Positions 8,465 to 17,879 of a DNA stretch of 64,000 nt are shown here, piece by piece. The notes under the pieces were generated by a model. The model was not told the DNA's origin, made no database searches, and worked only from the letters and a program-made list of their open reading frames with translations. Numbering within the stretch: the stretch's first letter is position 1; each line of letters starts with the position of its first letter. Position numbers and translations under genes: made by a program. The DNA is from Pseudomonas sp. BMS12. GTDB taxonomy: Bacteria; Pseudomonadota; Gammaproteobacteria; Pseudomonadales; Pseudomonadaceae. The stretch covers positions 115,014-179,013 of the forward strand of contig NZ_LSOF01000003.1 of assembly GCF_001592875.1 (NCBI RefSeq), written 5' to 3'.

Positions 8465-8872
8465 TCAGCTCAGATAGGCACCCGCCGCTTCGGGCTGGTA
8501 CTCCACCGCCAGCAGGGTCAGCTTCAGCGGCTTGCCGGCCGGCCCCGGCCAGTCGATATGCTGGCCCACGGTAAGTCCGAGCAGGGCGCAACCCACCGGC
8601 GCGAGAATCGACACCCGCCCCTCGCCACCGGCGTCCTCGGGAAACACCAGGGTCAGGTGGTAATCCTTGCCGCTGCCTTCCTCGCGGCAATGCACCCGCG
8701 AATTCATGGTCACCACCCCGGCCGGCACCTCGGTATGGCCCACGACCTGAGCGCGCGCCAACTCCGTTTCCAGAGCCTTGGCGGTCGAGCCGAAGTCCTC
8801 CAGGCTGTCGAGCAGGCGCTCCAGGCGCTGCAGGTCGAGACGGGTGATGGTGATGGCGGGGGTGCTGCTCAT
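8465..8872 (-). CDS. rnk: Regulator of nucleoside diphosphate kinase
   Basis: A 135-residue Rnk protein. Rnk is structurally related to GreA/GreB elongation factors and is reported to influence nucleoside diphosphate kinase levels and alginate-related phenotypes in Pseudomonas. The N-terminal short coiled coil (ITRLDLQRLERLLDSLED) precedes a C-terminal FKBP-like domain with SILAPVGCALLGLTVGQHIDW, the family hallmark. The chosen ATG gives MSSTPAIT and has a ggag about 11 bases upstream; the frame remains open for 36 bases further. It lies just past the terminator of the DUF1289-cyaY unit, so it likely has its own promoter. Confidence 0.92.
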   Translation of the reverse strand: MSSTPAITITRLDLQRLERLLDSLEDFGSTAKALETELARAQVVGHTEVPAGVVTMNSRVHCREEGSGKDYHLTLVFPEDAGGEGRVSILAPVGCALLGLTVGQHIDWPGPAGKPLKLTLLAVEYQPEAAGAYLS

Positions 8873-8906
8873 GGTGGCGGATGCTCTCCTTGGGGCCAGA
8901 TAAAGC

Positions 8907-8932
8907 AAAACCCCGCCCGAAGGCGGGGTTTT
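8907..8932 (-). terminator. Rho-independent terminator after DUF1289/cyaY
   Basis: Perfect stem: ccccgcc and ggcgggg flank a cgaa tetraloop, with four or more T/A on each side. It sits 58 bp past the DUF1289 stop on the minus strand and 35 bp before the rnk start, so it separates these units. The structure is symmetrical enough to work in either direction, but no plus-strand gene ends close by. Confidence 0.85.
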
Positions 8933-8989
8933 GAACGGTTAGTCAGCTTCCAGCGAACCTAACACATGCCAGGCAATAAGCAAGACCGC

Positions 8990-9196
8990 TCAGTCACCTA
9001 ACCCTGGAATGGACCGCAGGCGCGCTTGCGCTGCCTGGCAGATCTGCCGGCGGCGCACACTGTCGGCCTTGCCCCACTCGAGAATCTCGGCCAGGGTGCG
9101 CCCGCAGCCCAGACACCGGTCCTGATCATCCAGGCAACACTGGCGGCGGCAGGGCGACTCGACCGTATCAGAGTTCTTCGAAATCGAGCTCTTCAC
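8990..9196 (-). CDS. DUF1289 domain-containing protein
   Basis: A 68-residue protein. Conserved cysteines are arranged as SPCRRQCCLDDQDRCLGCGR, the DUF1289 pattern of C-x3-C(C)-x-LDD...C-x-GC-x-R followed by TLAEILEW. Such a cysteine set suggests metal binding, but the biochemical role of the family is unknown. The ATG lies 29 bp inside the upstream cyaY gene, so the two are probably translationally coupled. Pairing with an iron-donor protein makes a link to metal or Fe-S handling possible, which is inference. Confidence 0.85.
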   Translation of the reverse strand: MKSSISKNSDTVESPCRRQCCLDDQDRCLGCGRTLAEILEWGKADSVRRRQICQAAQARLRSIPGLGD

Positions 9197-9500
9197 CAGC
9201 CTGCTCCCGGGTGACCCGGCCCAGGAGCTCGCCCAGCGGCTCCTCGCTGGTGTCGCAGATCCACAGGCCCTGGTCGGCGTCGTAGTCGAAGTGGAAGCCG
9301 CCCGAGCGCGCCGCCACCCACAGCTGACGCAGCGGCTCCTGGCGGCTGAGGATCAGCTGAGTGCCGTTCTCAAAGCGCACGGTGAGCACACCGGCGGAGT
9401 TTTCCAGGTCGAGGTCCAGATCGCTGTCATCGAAAATGTCTTCCACAGCTTGCTGGGCGGCATCGACCAGGTCATGGAAACGGGCTTCGCTCAAACTCAT
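9168..9500 (-). CDS. cyaY: Iron donor protein, bacterial frataxin
   Basis: A 110-residue frataxin homologue that binds iron and modulates Fe-S cluster assembly with the cysteine desulfurase IscS. It opens with MSLSEARFHDLVDAAQQAVE and has the acidic first helix (EDIFDDSDLDLDLE) that holds the iron-binding residues. The beta-sheet part follows with GVLTVRFENGTQLILSRQEP and QLWVAARSGGFHFDYD. The length is normal for CyaY. A ribosome-binding site (agaggacg) precedes the ATG. Its 3' end overlaps the DUF1289 gene; upstream lies a dispersed repeat. Confidence 0.96.
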   Translation of the reverse strand: MSLSEARFHDLVDAAQQAVEDIFDDSDLDLDLENSAGVLTVRFENGTQLILSRQEPLRQLWVAARSGGFHFDYDADQGLWICDTSEEPLGELLGRVTREQAGEELDFEEL

Positions 9501-9540
9501 CGCAACGTCCTCTGGGCCTTTCTGGGATTTAGCGAGCTAG

Positions 9541-9645
9541 CGCCAGGCAAGGCGAAAACTGGCGAGGAAGCGGAGTTTACAGAGAGTAAATGAGCATTCC
9601 GAGCCTGTTTTCAACACAGCATGGCCGACGTGCAGCAAATACCAG
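9541..9645. repeat. Dispersed structured repeat, copy 1
   Basis: The gap between cyaY and the AraC gene holds a short inverted repeat tttac-agaga-gtaaa (9576-9590), then tgagcatt (9591-9598), 22 bases, then atggccga (9621-9628). The same order, with identical 22-base spacing, recurs at 42063-42114. It is preceded by a ccaggcaaggcg-like stretch. It resembles short repeats I have seen scattered in Pseudomonas genomes, but I cannot name the family. Confidence 0.55.
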
Positions 9646-9651
9646 GAAGGC

Positions 9652-10704
<1,053 letters not shown>

Positions 10705-10864
10705 CTGGGCTCCGTGTTTTTGCCCCATGCTAGCCGCAATCCCGGGCGGCGGGCAGACCGAGCGCGCCAGCCCGAGGGTCGCGGAGCCCGCCGGACGTGC
10801 ATAGGCAAGCAACCGGGGGGTGGGTATACTCCGGGCCATTCACGATTTTGCAAAGGACCCCACC

Positions 10865-11002
10865 ATGAAGCGCCTGCTGCTGCCCTTCATCGCGCTTGTC
10901 GTAGTCACCGCCGCCCTCGCCGGTTGTGGCCAGAAAGGCCCGCTGTACCACCCGGACGACGAAAAAACCACGCAAGACCGCGACAAAGACGTCTTCCTCT
11001 AA
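10865..11002 (+). CDS. lptM: LPS translocon maturation chaperone lipoprotein LptM
   Basis: A 45-residue lipoprotein formerly called YifL or LppL. It has a signal peptide with lipobox LAGC (Cys19-20 region), then QKGPLYHPDD, the hallmark of the LptM family; in E. coli this protein assists LptD maturation in the outer membrane. It begins MKRLLLPFIALVV. It ends 9 bp before lysA and is classically found upstream of lysA. A possible -10 element tatact lies at 10825-10830, but no convincing -35 box is seen. Confidence 0.92.
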   Translation: MKRLLLPFIALVVVTAALAGCGQKGPLYHPDDEKTTQDRDKDVFL

Positions 11003-11011
11003 GGGGGTTCC

Positions 11012-12259
11012 ATGCAAGCCTTTACCAACCGCGACGGGCAACTGTTCGCGGAGGGCGTGGCCCTGTCCGCTATCGCCGAACGCTTCGGCACGCCCACCTA
11101 CGTCTATTCCCGCGCCCACATCGAGGCGCAGTACCGGGCCTATGCCGATGCCCTGACCGGCATGCCGCACCTGGTCTGCTTCGCGGTCAAGGCCAACTCC
11201 AACCTGGGCGTGCTGAACGTGCTGGCGCGCCTCGGCGCCGGCTTCGACATCGTCTCCCGGGGCGAGCTGGAGCGCGTGCTGGCCGCCGGTGGCGAACCGG
11301 CCAAGATCGTCTTCTCCGGTGTCGGCAAGACCCGCGACGATATGCGCCGCGCCCTGGAAGTCGGCGTGCACTGCTTCAACGTCGAATCCGTCGACGAACT
11401 GGAGCGCCTGCAACTGGTCGCCGCCGAGCTGGGCAAGACTGCGGCCATCTCGCTGCGGGTCAACCCGGATGTGGACGCGGGCACCCACCCGTACATTTCC
11501 ACCGGTCTGAAAGAGAACAAGTTCGGTATCGACATCGAGCAGGCCCCGGCGGTCTATGCCCGTGCCGCCGAGCTGGCGAACCTGGAAATCGTCGGTGTCG
11601 ACTGCCATATCGGCTCGCAGCTGACTAGCCTGCCGCCCTTCCTCGACGCCCTCGACCGCCTGCTGGCGCTAGTCGACCAGCTGGCCGCGCAAGGCATTCA
11701 GATCAAGCATCTGGACCTCGGCGGCGGCCTCGGCGTGCAGTACCGCGATGAGCAGCCACCGCTGGCCGGTGACTACATCGCCGCCGTGCGCGAGCGCCTC
11801 AAGGGTCGTACGCTGGCCCTGGTCTTCGAACCGGGCCGCTCCATCGTGGCCAACGCTGGCGTGCTGCTGACCCGTGTGGAATACCTCAAGCACACCGCGC
11901 ACAAGGACTTCGCCATCGTCGACGCGGCGATGAACGACCTGATCCGTCCGGCGCTGTACCAGGCCTGGATGGACGTCACCCCGGTGCAGCCGCGCGACGG
12001 CGAGACACGCAACTATGACCTGGTCGGGCCGATCTGCGAGACCGGCGACTTCCTGGCCAAGGGCCGCGAGCTGGTGCTGGCCGAGGGCGATCTGCTGGCC
12101 GTGCGTTCGGCCGGTGCCTACGGCTTCGTCATGAGTTCCAACTACAACACCCGCGGCCGCGCCGCCGAGGTGCTGGTGGATGGCGAGCAGGCCCATGAAG
12201 TGCGGCGTCGCGAGACCCTCGCCGAACTCTACGCCGGCGAAAGCCTGCTGCCTGAGTGA
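11012..12259 (+). CDS. lysA: Diaminopimelate decarboxylase
   Basis: Final step of lysine biosynthesis: PLP-dependent decarboxylation of meso-diaminopimelate to L-lysine in the cytoplasm. At 415 residues it is full length. [12 protein letters not shown] carries the PLP lysine (about residue 60), HIGSQLT and the [11 protein letters not shown] glycine loop bind the cofactor phosphate, and [14 protein letters not shown] near the C-terminus holds the substrate-binding cysteine. An aaggggg ribosome-binding sequence precedes the ATG. It is followed by dapF, which makes the meso substrate, so adjacent genes supply consecutive steps. Confidence 0.98.
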   Translation: MQAFTNRDGQLFAEGVALSAIAERFGTPTYVYSRAHIEAQYRAYADALTGMPHLVCFAVKANSNLGVLNVLARLGAGFDIVSRGELERVLAAGGEPAKIVFSGVGKTRDDMRRALEVGVHCFNVESVDELERLQLVAAELGKTAAISLRVNPDVDAGTHPYISTGLKENKFGIDIEQAPAVYARAAELANLEIVGVDCHIGSQLTSLPPFLDALDRLLALVDQLAAQGIQIKHLDLGGGLGVQYRDEQPPLAGDYIAAVRERLKGRTLALVFEPGRSIVANAGVLLTRVEYLKHTAHKDFAIVDAAMNDLIRPALYQAWMDVTPVQPRDGETRNYDLVGPICETGDFLAKGRELVLAEGDLLAVRSAGAYGFVMSSNYNTRGRAAEVLVDGEQAHEVRRRETLAELYAGESLLPE

Positions 12260-12269
12260 GGGCGCGATC

Positions 12270-13100
12270 ATGCTATTGCGCTTCACCAAGATGCACGGCC
12301 TCGGCAATGACTTCATGGTCCTCGACCTGATCAGCCAGCACGCACATATCCAGCCCAAGCACGCCAAGGCCTGGGGCGACCGGCATACCGGCGTCGGCTT
12401 CGACCAGTTGCTGCTGGTCGAAGCGCCGAGCAACCCGGACGTCGACTTCCGCTACCGCATCTTCAACTCCGACGGTTCGGAAGTGGAGCAGTGCGGCAAC
12501 GGCGCGCGCTGTTTCGCCCGTTTCGTGGTGGACAAGCGCCTGACCGTGAAGAAGCAGATTCGCGTCGAGACCAAGGGCGGCATCATCGAGCTCAACCTGC
12601 GTCCGGACGGCCAGGTCACCGTGGACATGGGCGCGCCGCGCCTGGTTCCCGAGCAGATCCCCTTCCAGGCCGAGGCCGAAGCGCTGAGCTACGCAGTCGA
12701 GGTGGAAGGTCAGAGCCATGAGCTGGCCGCGGTGTCGATGGGCAACCCGCACGCCGTGCTGCGCGTCGATAACGTCGACACGGCACCGGTGCACAGCCTG
12801 GGGCCGAAGCTCGAACACCATCCGCGCTTCCCCAAGCGGGTCAACGTCGGCTTCCTGCAGGTCATCGACCGCAAGCAGGCACGCCTGCGCGTGTGGGAGC
12901 GTGGCGCTGGCGAGACCCAGGCCTGTGGCACCGGCGCCTGCGCCGCCGCCGTGGCCGCCATCCGCCAGGGCTGGATGGACTCGCCGCTGCAGCTGGAACT
13001 GCCCGGCGGCAAGCTGTCCATCGAGTGGGCAGGCCCCGGCCAGCCGGTTATGATGACCGGACCCGCCGTTCGCGTGTACGAAGGACAAGTCCGCTTATGA
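12270..13100 (+). CDS. dapF: Diaminopimelate epimerase
   Basis: Interconverts LL- and meso-diaminopimelate, used for lysine and peptidoglycan. The 276-residue protein opens [19 protein letters not shown], the classic DapF start. The two catalytic cysteines are in [10 protein letters not shown] and [11 protein letters not shown] chose the ATG at 12270, where the conserved N-terminus begins and the length fits the family, over an upstream ATG at 12180 inside lysA. It lies 10 bp after lysA, and its last four bases overlap the start of the DUF484 gene (ATGA), indicating coupling. Confidence 0.98.
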   Translation: MLLRFTKMHGLGNDFMVLDLISQHAHIQPKHAKAWGDRHTGVGFDQLLLVEAPSNPDVDFRYRIFNSDGSEVEQCGNGARCFARFVVDKRLTVKKQIRVETKGGIIELNLRPDGQVTVDMGAPRLVPEQIPFQAEAEALSYAVEVEGQSHELAAVSMGNPHAVLRVDNVDTAPVHSLGPKLEHHPRFPKRVNVGFLQVIDRKQARLRVWERGAGETQACGTGACAAAVAAIRQGWMDSPLQLELPGGKLSIEWAGPGQPVMMTGPAVRVYEGQVRL

Positions 13101-13789
13101 GTGACCAGGATCAGACTCCGCTCGATGCCGAGACCGTTGCCGCCTACCTGCGCCAGCACCCGGAATTCTTCGTCGACCACGAGGAGCTGATTCCCGAGCT
13201 GCGCATTCCTCATCAGCCGGGCACCACGGTGTCGCTGGTGGAGCGCCAGGTGAAACTGCTGCGCGAGCGCAACATCGAGATGCGCCACCGCCTGTCGCAG
13301 CTGATGGATGTAGCCCGCGACAACGACCGCCTGTTCGACAAGACCCGCCGCCTGGTGCTCGACCTGCTCGACGCCGCCAGCCTGGAAGAGGTCATCGGCG
13401 CCGTAGAAGACAGCCTGCGCCACGAGTTCCAGGTGCCCTTTGTCGGCCTGATCCTGTTCAGCGAAACGCCGCTGGGTGTCGGCCGTACCGTCAGCTCGGC
13501 CGAAGCGCACCAGGCCATCGGCGGCCTGCTGGCCGGCGGCAAGACCACCTGCGGCGTGCTGCGTCCCAACGAGCTGGAGTTTCTCTTCGGCGAGGCCGAA
13601 CACAGCCAGGTTGGCTCCGCCGCCGTGGTCGCCCTCAGCCACCAGGGCCTGCACGGCGTGCTGGCCATCGGCAGCCCGGACCCGCAGCACTACAAGAGCA
13701 GCCTGGGCACCCTGTTCCTCGGCTACGTCGCCGAAGTGCTGGCCCGCGTCCTGCCGGACTTCGCCGAACCCCTGCGCTCGGCACGCTGA
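13097..13789 (+). CDS. DUF484 family protein (GAF-like)
   Basis: A 230-residue cytoplasmic protein of the DUF484 family. An N-terminal helical part contains [22 protein letters not shown] and a short coiled coil ([19 protein letters not shown]). A GAF-like C-terminal domain includes [18 protein letters not shown] and [20 protein letters not shown]. The biochemical role is unknown. It sits between dapF and xerC, a conserved gammaproteobacterial arrangement, and its ATG overlaps the dapF stop. A functional link with XerC recombination has not been shown by anything visible here. Confidence 0.93.
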   Translation: MSDQDQTPLDAETVAAYLRQHPEFFVDHEELIPELRIPHQPGTTVSLVERQVKLLRERNIEMRHRLSQLMDVARDNDRLFDKTRRLVLDLLDAASLEEVIGAVEDSLRHEFQVPFVGLILFSETPLGVGRTVSSAEAHQAIGGLLAGGKTTCGVLRPNELEFLFGEAEHSQVGSAAVVALSHQGLHGVLAIGSPDPQHYKSSLGTLFLGYVAEVLARVLPDFAEPLRSAR

Positions 13790-13796
13790 TACCCTG

Positions 13797-13817
13797 GTCG
13801 CGAGCGCTGCTCGCGAC
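13797..13817 (+). terminator. GC-rich hairpin between DUF484 and xerC
   Basis: Perfect 9-bp arms gtcgcgagc and gctcgcgac enclose a gct loop, 7 bp after the DUF484 stop, followed by gctttt. It could attenuate read-through into xerC, or be a REP-type palindrome; the T tract is too short to decide. Confidence 0.45.
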
Positions 13818-13896
13818 GCTTTTGCGCAGATCGTTTCGCGAGTAGAGGCCAAGCGCGTCCTCGCTTCCACCCGCATCCTCGCACCTGGAGCCATCC

Positions 13897-14790
13897 ATGC
13901 AGGGTCATCTCGACGCCTACCTCGAACACCTGCGCAGCGAGCGCCAGGTTTCCCCGCACACACTCGACGGCTACCGCCGCGACCTGCTCAAGGTGCTGGC
14001 GCTGTGCGAGAAGAGCGCCATCGGCGACTGGCCCGCGCTGGACACCCGCAACCTGCGCGCCTTCATCGCCCGCCTGCACGCCCAGGGCCAGTCCAGCCGC
14101 TCGCTGGCGCGCCTGCTCTCGGCGGTACGCGGCCTCTACCAGTATCTGAATCGCGAAGGTGTGTGCCGACACGATCCGGCTGCCGGCCTCGCCGCCCCCA
14201 AGGGCGAACGACGCCTGCCACGAGCGCTGGACGCCGACCGCACAGCGCAACTGCTCGATGGCGCACTGGAGGACGACTTCCTCGCCCTGCGCGACCAGGC
14301 CATGCTCGAACTGTTCTATTCCTCCGGCCTGCGCCTGTCAGAGCTGGTCGGTCTGAACATCGCCGAGCTGGACCTCACCGCCGGCCTGGTACGCGTGCTC
14401 GGCAAGGGCAACAAGGCCCGCGAGCTGCCGGTCGGACGCAAGGCCCGTGAGGCCATCGAGGCCTGGCTGCCCGTGCGCCAGCTGAGCAATCCGGCCGACG
14501 GCGCGGTGTTCGTCGGCCGCCAGGGCAAGCGCCTGAGCCCGCGCGCCATCCAGCTGCGAGTGCGCCAGGCCGGCGTGCGCGAGCTGGGCCAGCACCTGCA
14601 TCCACACATGCTCAGGCACAGCTTCGCCAGCCATATGCTGGAGTCCAGCCAGGATCTGCGCGCCGTGCAGGAGCTGCTCGGCCACGCCGATATCGCCACG
14701 ACCCAGGTCTACACCCACCTGGACTTCCAGCACCTGGCCAAGGTGTACGACGGCGCCCACCCGCGCGCCAAACGCAAGAGCGAGCCCTGA
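13897..14790 (+). CDS. xerC: Tyrosine recombinase XerC
   Basis: Site-specific recombinase acting with XerD at dif to resolve chromosome dimers. It has 297 residues: an N-terminal SAM-like core-binding domain (1-95), then the catalytic domain with Arg146 (SGLRLSEL), Lys170 (GKGNK), His237 and Arg240 ([12 protein letters not shown]), His263 ([10 protein letters not shown]) and Tyr272 (VYTHLD). All six conserved catalytic residues are present. A ggag sequence precedes the ATG. It is the chromosomal housekeeping recombinase in its standard dapF-DUF484-xerC-HAD context, not a mobile-element integrase. The next gene overlaps its stop by one base. Confidence 0.97.
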   Translation: MQGHLDAYLEHLRSERQVSPHTLDGYRRDLLKVLALCEKSAIGDWPALDTRNLRAFIARLHAQGQSSRSLARLLSAVRGLYQYLNREGVCRHDPAAGLAAPKGERRLPRALDADRTAQLLDGALEDDFLALRDQAMLELFYSSGLRLSELVGLNIAELDLTAGLVRVLGKGNKARELPVGRKAREAIEAWLPVRQLSNPADGAVFVGRQGKRLSPRAIQLRVRQAGVRELGQHLHPHMLRHSFASHMLESSQDLRAVQELLGHADIATTQVYTHLDFQHLAKVYDGAHPRAKRKSEP

Positions 14791-15494
14791 TGACGATTCA
14801 ACTGGTCACCTTCGACCTCGACGACACCCTGTGGGACGTCACCCCGGTGATGCACGGCGCCGAAGCGGCGCTGCGCGACTGGCTGGCCGCCACGGCGCCG
14901 CGCCTGGGACCGGTGCCGGTCGAACACCTGTGGAGCATTCGCGCCCGTCTGCTGGGCAGCGAGCCCATGCTCCGCCATCGTTTGAGCGAGCTGCGCCGAC
15001 GCATCCTGTTCCATGCCCTGCGCGATGCCGGCTATGCCGAGGATGAGTCCGCCGACCTCGCCGAGCAGGGCTTTCAGGTCTTCCTCGCCGCGCGTCACCA
15101 GGTCGAGCTGTTTCCAGACGTGCACCGCACCCTGGAGCAACTGGCCGACCGCTACATCCTCGGCGTGATCACCAACGGCAACGCCGACGTGCGCCGCCTG
15201 GGCCTGGCCGACTACTTCCGCTTCGCCCTCTGCGCCGAGGAGCTGGGCGTCGGCAAGCCGGACCCGCATCCCTTCCGCACCGCCCTGCAACAGGCCGGGG
15301 TGCCCGCCGCTGCGGCCGTGCATATCGGCGACCATCCCGGTGACGATATTGCCGGGGCCCAGGCCAGCGGCCTGCGCGCCATCTGGTTCAACCCTCAGGG
15401 CAAGGCCTGGGGCGAGGCGCCGGCGCCGGATGCCCAGGTCCGCAGCCTGGCCGAACTGCCGGCGCTACTGGAAAGCTGGGGCACGACTCGGTAG
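14790..15494 (+). CDS. HAD-IA family phosphatase, YigB-like
   Basis: A 234-residue haloacid dehalogenase-type phosphatase. Motif I is FDLDDTLWDV (nucleophile Asp9 region), motif II VITNGNAD, and motif III/IV GKPDPHPF with HIGDHPGDDIAGA. This matches the YigB group, which in E. coli can dephosphorylate the riboflavin intermediate 5-amino-6-(5-phosphoribitylamino)uracil; that substrate is only inferred here. The start codon shares one base with the xerC stop (TGATG), so translation is coupled. A strong terminator lies 84 bp after it. Confidence 0.92.
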   Translation: MTIQLVTFDLDDTLWDVTPVMHGAEAALRDWLAATAPRLGPVPVEHLWSIRARLLGSEPMLRHRLSELRRRILFHALRDAGYAEDESADLAEQGFQVFLAARHQVELFPDVHRTLEQLADRYILGVITNGNADVRRLGLADYFRFALCAEELGVGKPDPHPFRTALQQAGVPAAAAVHIGDHPGDDIAGAQASGLRAIWFNPQGKAWGEAPAPDAQVRSLAELPALLESWGTTR

Positions 15495-15577
15495 GTTGCT
15501 CTCGCGCGGGACCCGCTCAGCGCCTATTCGCGGCTAAATCCACGCCGACGGCCCGCATCAGTGATATGCACTCCCAT

Positions 15578-15607
15578 AAAAAAGCCCGCAATAGCGCGGG
15601 CTTTTTT
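15578..15607. terminator. Bidirectional terminator between HAD gene and sutA
   Basis: Six A bases, stem gcccgc/gcgggc with a 6-base loop, and six T bases. It serves the plus-strand lysA-xerC-HAD run, and the minus-strand sutA gene, whose stop is 17 bp away. Confidence 0.9.
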
Positions 15608-15623
15608 ATCGCGACGGCCGTCC

Positions 15624-15953
15624 TCAGATGGGGCGGCTGCCGTACTTGCTGTCCGGTTTCTTGGGCGGGTCGGCCACCACGTTGGGCTCGATCTCCTGAA
15701 CCTTGCCACCGCGGGTGAGGAACTCCTCCATCGCCCTGGCCAGGGCATCGCGATCCTTCTGCTTGGCCTCGATGCTGGGCAGTTCTTCCGGCTCTACGGC
15801 CGCCTTGGCCTTCTTGCTCGGTTTGCTGCCAGGCTCCACGGCATCGCTGCCGTCGTCCTCGCTATCGTCGCCGCTGTCGGCCGCTTCCAGCTCTTCGCCG
15901 TCATCCTCGTCGGCCCCTTCAAGATCGTCCTGTTCCAGTTCTTCGTCGCTCAT
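15624..15953 (-). CDS. sutA: Transcriptional regulator SutA
   Basis: A 109-residue, very acidic protein. SutA of P. aeruginosa binds RNA polymerase (beta subunit region) and supports transcription during slow growth. The first 45 residues are almost all Asp, Glu, Ser and Gly (MSDEELEQDDLEGADEDDGE). A predicted helix follows with IEAKQKDRDALARAMEEFLT, then the conserved C-terminal tail VQEIEPNVVADPPKKPDSKYG. The acidic flexible arm and helix match SutA closely. A gaggt ribosome-binding site precedes the ATG. It is a monocistronic-looking gene ending at a shared terminator. Confidence 0.92.
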   Translation of the reverse strand: MSDEELEQDDLEGADEDDGEELEAADSGDDSEDDGSDAVEPGSKPSKKAKAAVEPEELPSIEAKQKDRDALARAMEEFLTRGGKVQEIEPNVVADPPKKPDSKYGSRPI

Positions 15954-16037
15954 GTTCTACCTCATGACTTGCGCAAAGCAGGTTACTTATAGACCAGTGA
16001 CACGCAATGCAAAATGTCACCGGAAAAAATTCACATC

Positions 16038-16463
16038 TCAACGGCGCTCGCCGTGCACGGTCGCCAACACCCTACGACCACCGCCATGCTCACGATGTTC
16101 GCCAAGGTAGACGCCCTGCCAGGTGCCGAGACACAGGCGCCCTGCAGTTATCGGCAGACTCAGCTGGCAGCCCAGCAGGCTGGACTTGAAATGCGCCGGC
16201 AGATCGTCCGGGCCCTCATAGTCGTGCTCGTAACCGCCTTCCCCCTGGGGTACCAGGCGGTTGAAGAAGCGCTCGAAGTCGCGGCGCACCGCACCATCGG
16301 CATTCTCGTTGATGGTCAACGAAGCCGAGGTGTGCTGCAGCCACAGGTGCAGCAGGCCGACACGGTAGTCGGCAAGCTCGGGCAGCGCAGCGACGATCTC
16401 GTCAGTTACCAGATGGAATCCGCGCGCCCGCGGGCGCAGTTCGATCAGCCGCTGTAGCCACAT
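16038..16463 (-). CDS. YjbQ family protein (UPF0047)
   Basis: A 141-residue protein homologous to E. coli YjbQ, a family reported to have weak thiamin phosphate synthase activity, with unknown true role. Conserved elements: [29 protein letters not shown] with the metal-ligand His, [15 protein letters not shown], and [17 protein letters not shown] chose the ATG at 16463 (MWLQRLIEL) because homologues begin Met-Trp, with gcaggt upstream; ATGs at 16481 and 16496 would add 6 or 11 residues. A -10-like tagaat lies just upstream on the minus strand. Confidence 0.9.
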   Translation of the reverse strand: MWLQRLIELRPRARGFHLVTDEIVAALPELADYRVGLLHLWLQHTSASLTINENADGAVRRDFERFFNRLVPQGEGGYEHDYEGPDDLPAHFKSSLLGCQLSLPITAGRLCLGTWQGVYLGEHREHGGGRRVLATVHGERR

Positions 16464-16510
16464 GGCGGGCACCTGCAACATGCGTTGGGGGCGCATTCTA
16501 GCGCGGCCGC

Positions 16511-16540
16511 AGAAAAAACAAAGGGCGCCCGAAGGCGCCC
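16511..16540 (-). terminator. Terminator of the ammonium transporter operon
   Basis: On the minus strand a stem (aagggcgcc paired with ggcgccctt, 4-base loop) is followed by T-rich tgttttttct. It lies 20 bp after the stop of the distal amt gene and upstream of yjbQ. Confidence 0.85.
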
Positions 16541-16559
16541 TTGTGAAAAACCCGTGGAG

Positions 16560-17813
16560 TCACTTCTTGCTGGTGAATTCCGGGTAGGCTTCCATGCCGC
16601 ATTCGGCGATATCCACGCCTTCGTATTCTTCTTCCTCACTAACACGCAGACCGAACACCAGCTTGATCACGAACCAGACGATCAGGCTGGCGATGAACAC
16701 GAATGCGAAGATCGAACCGATACCCAGCAGCTGGGCACTCAGGGTCGAGTCGCCGTTGGTCAGGCAGACGGCCAGCAGGCCCCAGATACCCACCACGCCA
16801 TGCACCGAGATGGCGCCGACCGGATCGTCGAGCTTCAGCTTGTCCAGGCCGAGGATGGAGAACACCACCAGCACGCCGCCCACGGCACCGATCAGGGTGG
16901 CCTGCAGTGCGGTCGGGGTCAGCGGCTCGGCGGTGATCGCCACCAGACCGGCCAGGGCGCCGTTGAGGGCCATGGTCAGGTCGGCCTTGCCGAACAGGAT
17001 GCGCGCCACGATCAGCGCAGCGATCAGGCCACCGGCAGCAGACATGTTGGTGTTGACGAAGACGTTGGCCACGGCGTTGGCATCATCGATGGTGCTCATC
17101 TTCAGCTGCGAGCCGCCGTTGAAGCCGAACCAGCCCATCCACAGGATGAAGGTACCGAGGGTAGCCATCGGCAGGTTGGCGCCGGGAATGGCGTTGATCT
17201 GGCCGTTGGAACCGTACTTGCCCTTGCGCGCACCGAGCAGCAGCACACCTGCCAGAGCGGCAGCGGCACCGGCCATGTGCACCACGCCGGAACCGGCGAA
17301 GTCGAGGAAGCCAGCTTCGTTGAGGAAGCCCGAGCCCCACTTCCAGAAGCCCTGGATCGGGTAGATGAAGCCGGTCATGACCACCGCGAAAGCGAGGAAG
17401 GCCCACAGCTTCATGCGCTCGGCCACGGCACCGGAGACGATCGACATGCAGGTCGCGGCGAACACCACCTGGAAGAAGAAGTCGGAACGGCTCGAGTAGT
17501 AGGGAGCATCGTCACCGCCGCCCAGGATGGCATCGGCAGTGTTCTCGTCGCCCAGCAGGAAACCCAGGCTCGGCAGGATGCCGCCCTCGGGGCTGGAGTA
17601 CATGATGTGATAGCCGATCAGCATGTACATGATGCTGGCGATCGCATACAGGGCGATGTTCTTGGTGAGGATTTCGGTGGTGTTCTTCGCGCGCACCAGG
17701 CCGGATTCGAGCATGGCGAAGCCTGCCGCCATCCACATCACCAGGGCGCCGCACATCAGAAAGTAGAAAGTATCAAAGCCGTACTGCAAGGCAGTCAGTG
17801 CTGTGTTGTCCAT
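16560..17813 (-). CDS. Ammonium transporter, second tandem copy
   Basis: A 417-residue inner-membrane channel of the Amt/Rh family with about eleven membrane spans. Characteristic parts: MLESGLVRAKNTTEILTKN near the N-terminus, the DFAGSGVVHMAGAAAALAG signature with the first pore His, and AISVHGVVGIWGLLAV with the second. There is no signal peptide, unlike the upstream paralogue. The C-terminal cytosolic tail is ERVSEEEEYEGVD-like, the region GlnK contacts. A ggtg ribosome-binding sequence precedes the ATG. It is the last gene of glnK-amt-amt and is less similar to E. coli AmtB than its neighbour appears to be. Confidence 0.93.
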   Translation of the reverse strand: MDNTALTALQYGFDTFYFLMCGALVMWMAAGFAMLESGLVRAKNTTEILTKNIALYAIASIMYMLIGYHIMYSSPEGGILPSLGFLLGDENTADAILGGGDDAPYYSSRSDFFFQVVFAATCMSIVSGAVAERMKLWAFLAFAVVMTGFIYPIQGFWKWGSGFLNEAGFLDFAGSGVVHMAGAAAALAGVLLLGARKGKYGSNGQINAIPGANLPMATLGTFILWMGWFGFNGGSQLKMSTIDDANAVANVFVNTNMSAAGGLIAALIVARILFGKADLTMALNGALAGLVAITAEPLTPTALQATLIGAVGGVLVVFSILGLDKLKLDDPVGAISVHGVVGIWGLLAVCLTNGDSTLSAQLLGIGSIFAFVFIASLIVWFVIKLVFGLRVSEEEEYEGVDIAECGMEAYPEFTSKK

Positions 17814-17841
17814 GATTCACCTCTTGGCTGGGGTGCTTGAA

Positions 17842-17869
17842 GCGGCGCCCGGTTCCACCCGGGCACCGC
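17842..17869 (-). terminator. Intercistronic hairpin between the two amt genes
   Basis: Arms gcgg-c-gcccgg and ccgggc-a-ccgc pair with one mismatch around a 6-base loop, 10 bp past the first amt stop. No T tract follows on the minus strand, so it may protect or partly attenuate the transcript rather than end it. Confidence 0.4.
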
Positions 17870-17879
17870 ATCGGCGGCT

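Noticed and set aside
13897..14790. Possible integrase marking a mobile island
   Set aside because: All features and neighbours identify housekeeping XerC in its usual operon; no att repeats, tRNA or phage genes nearby.
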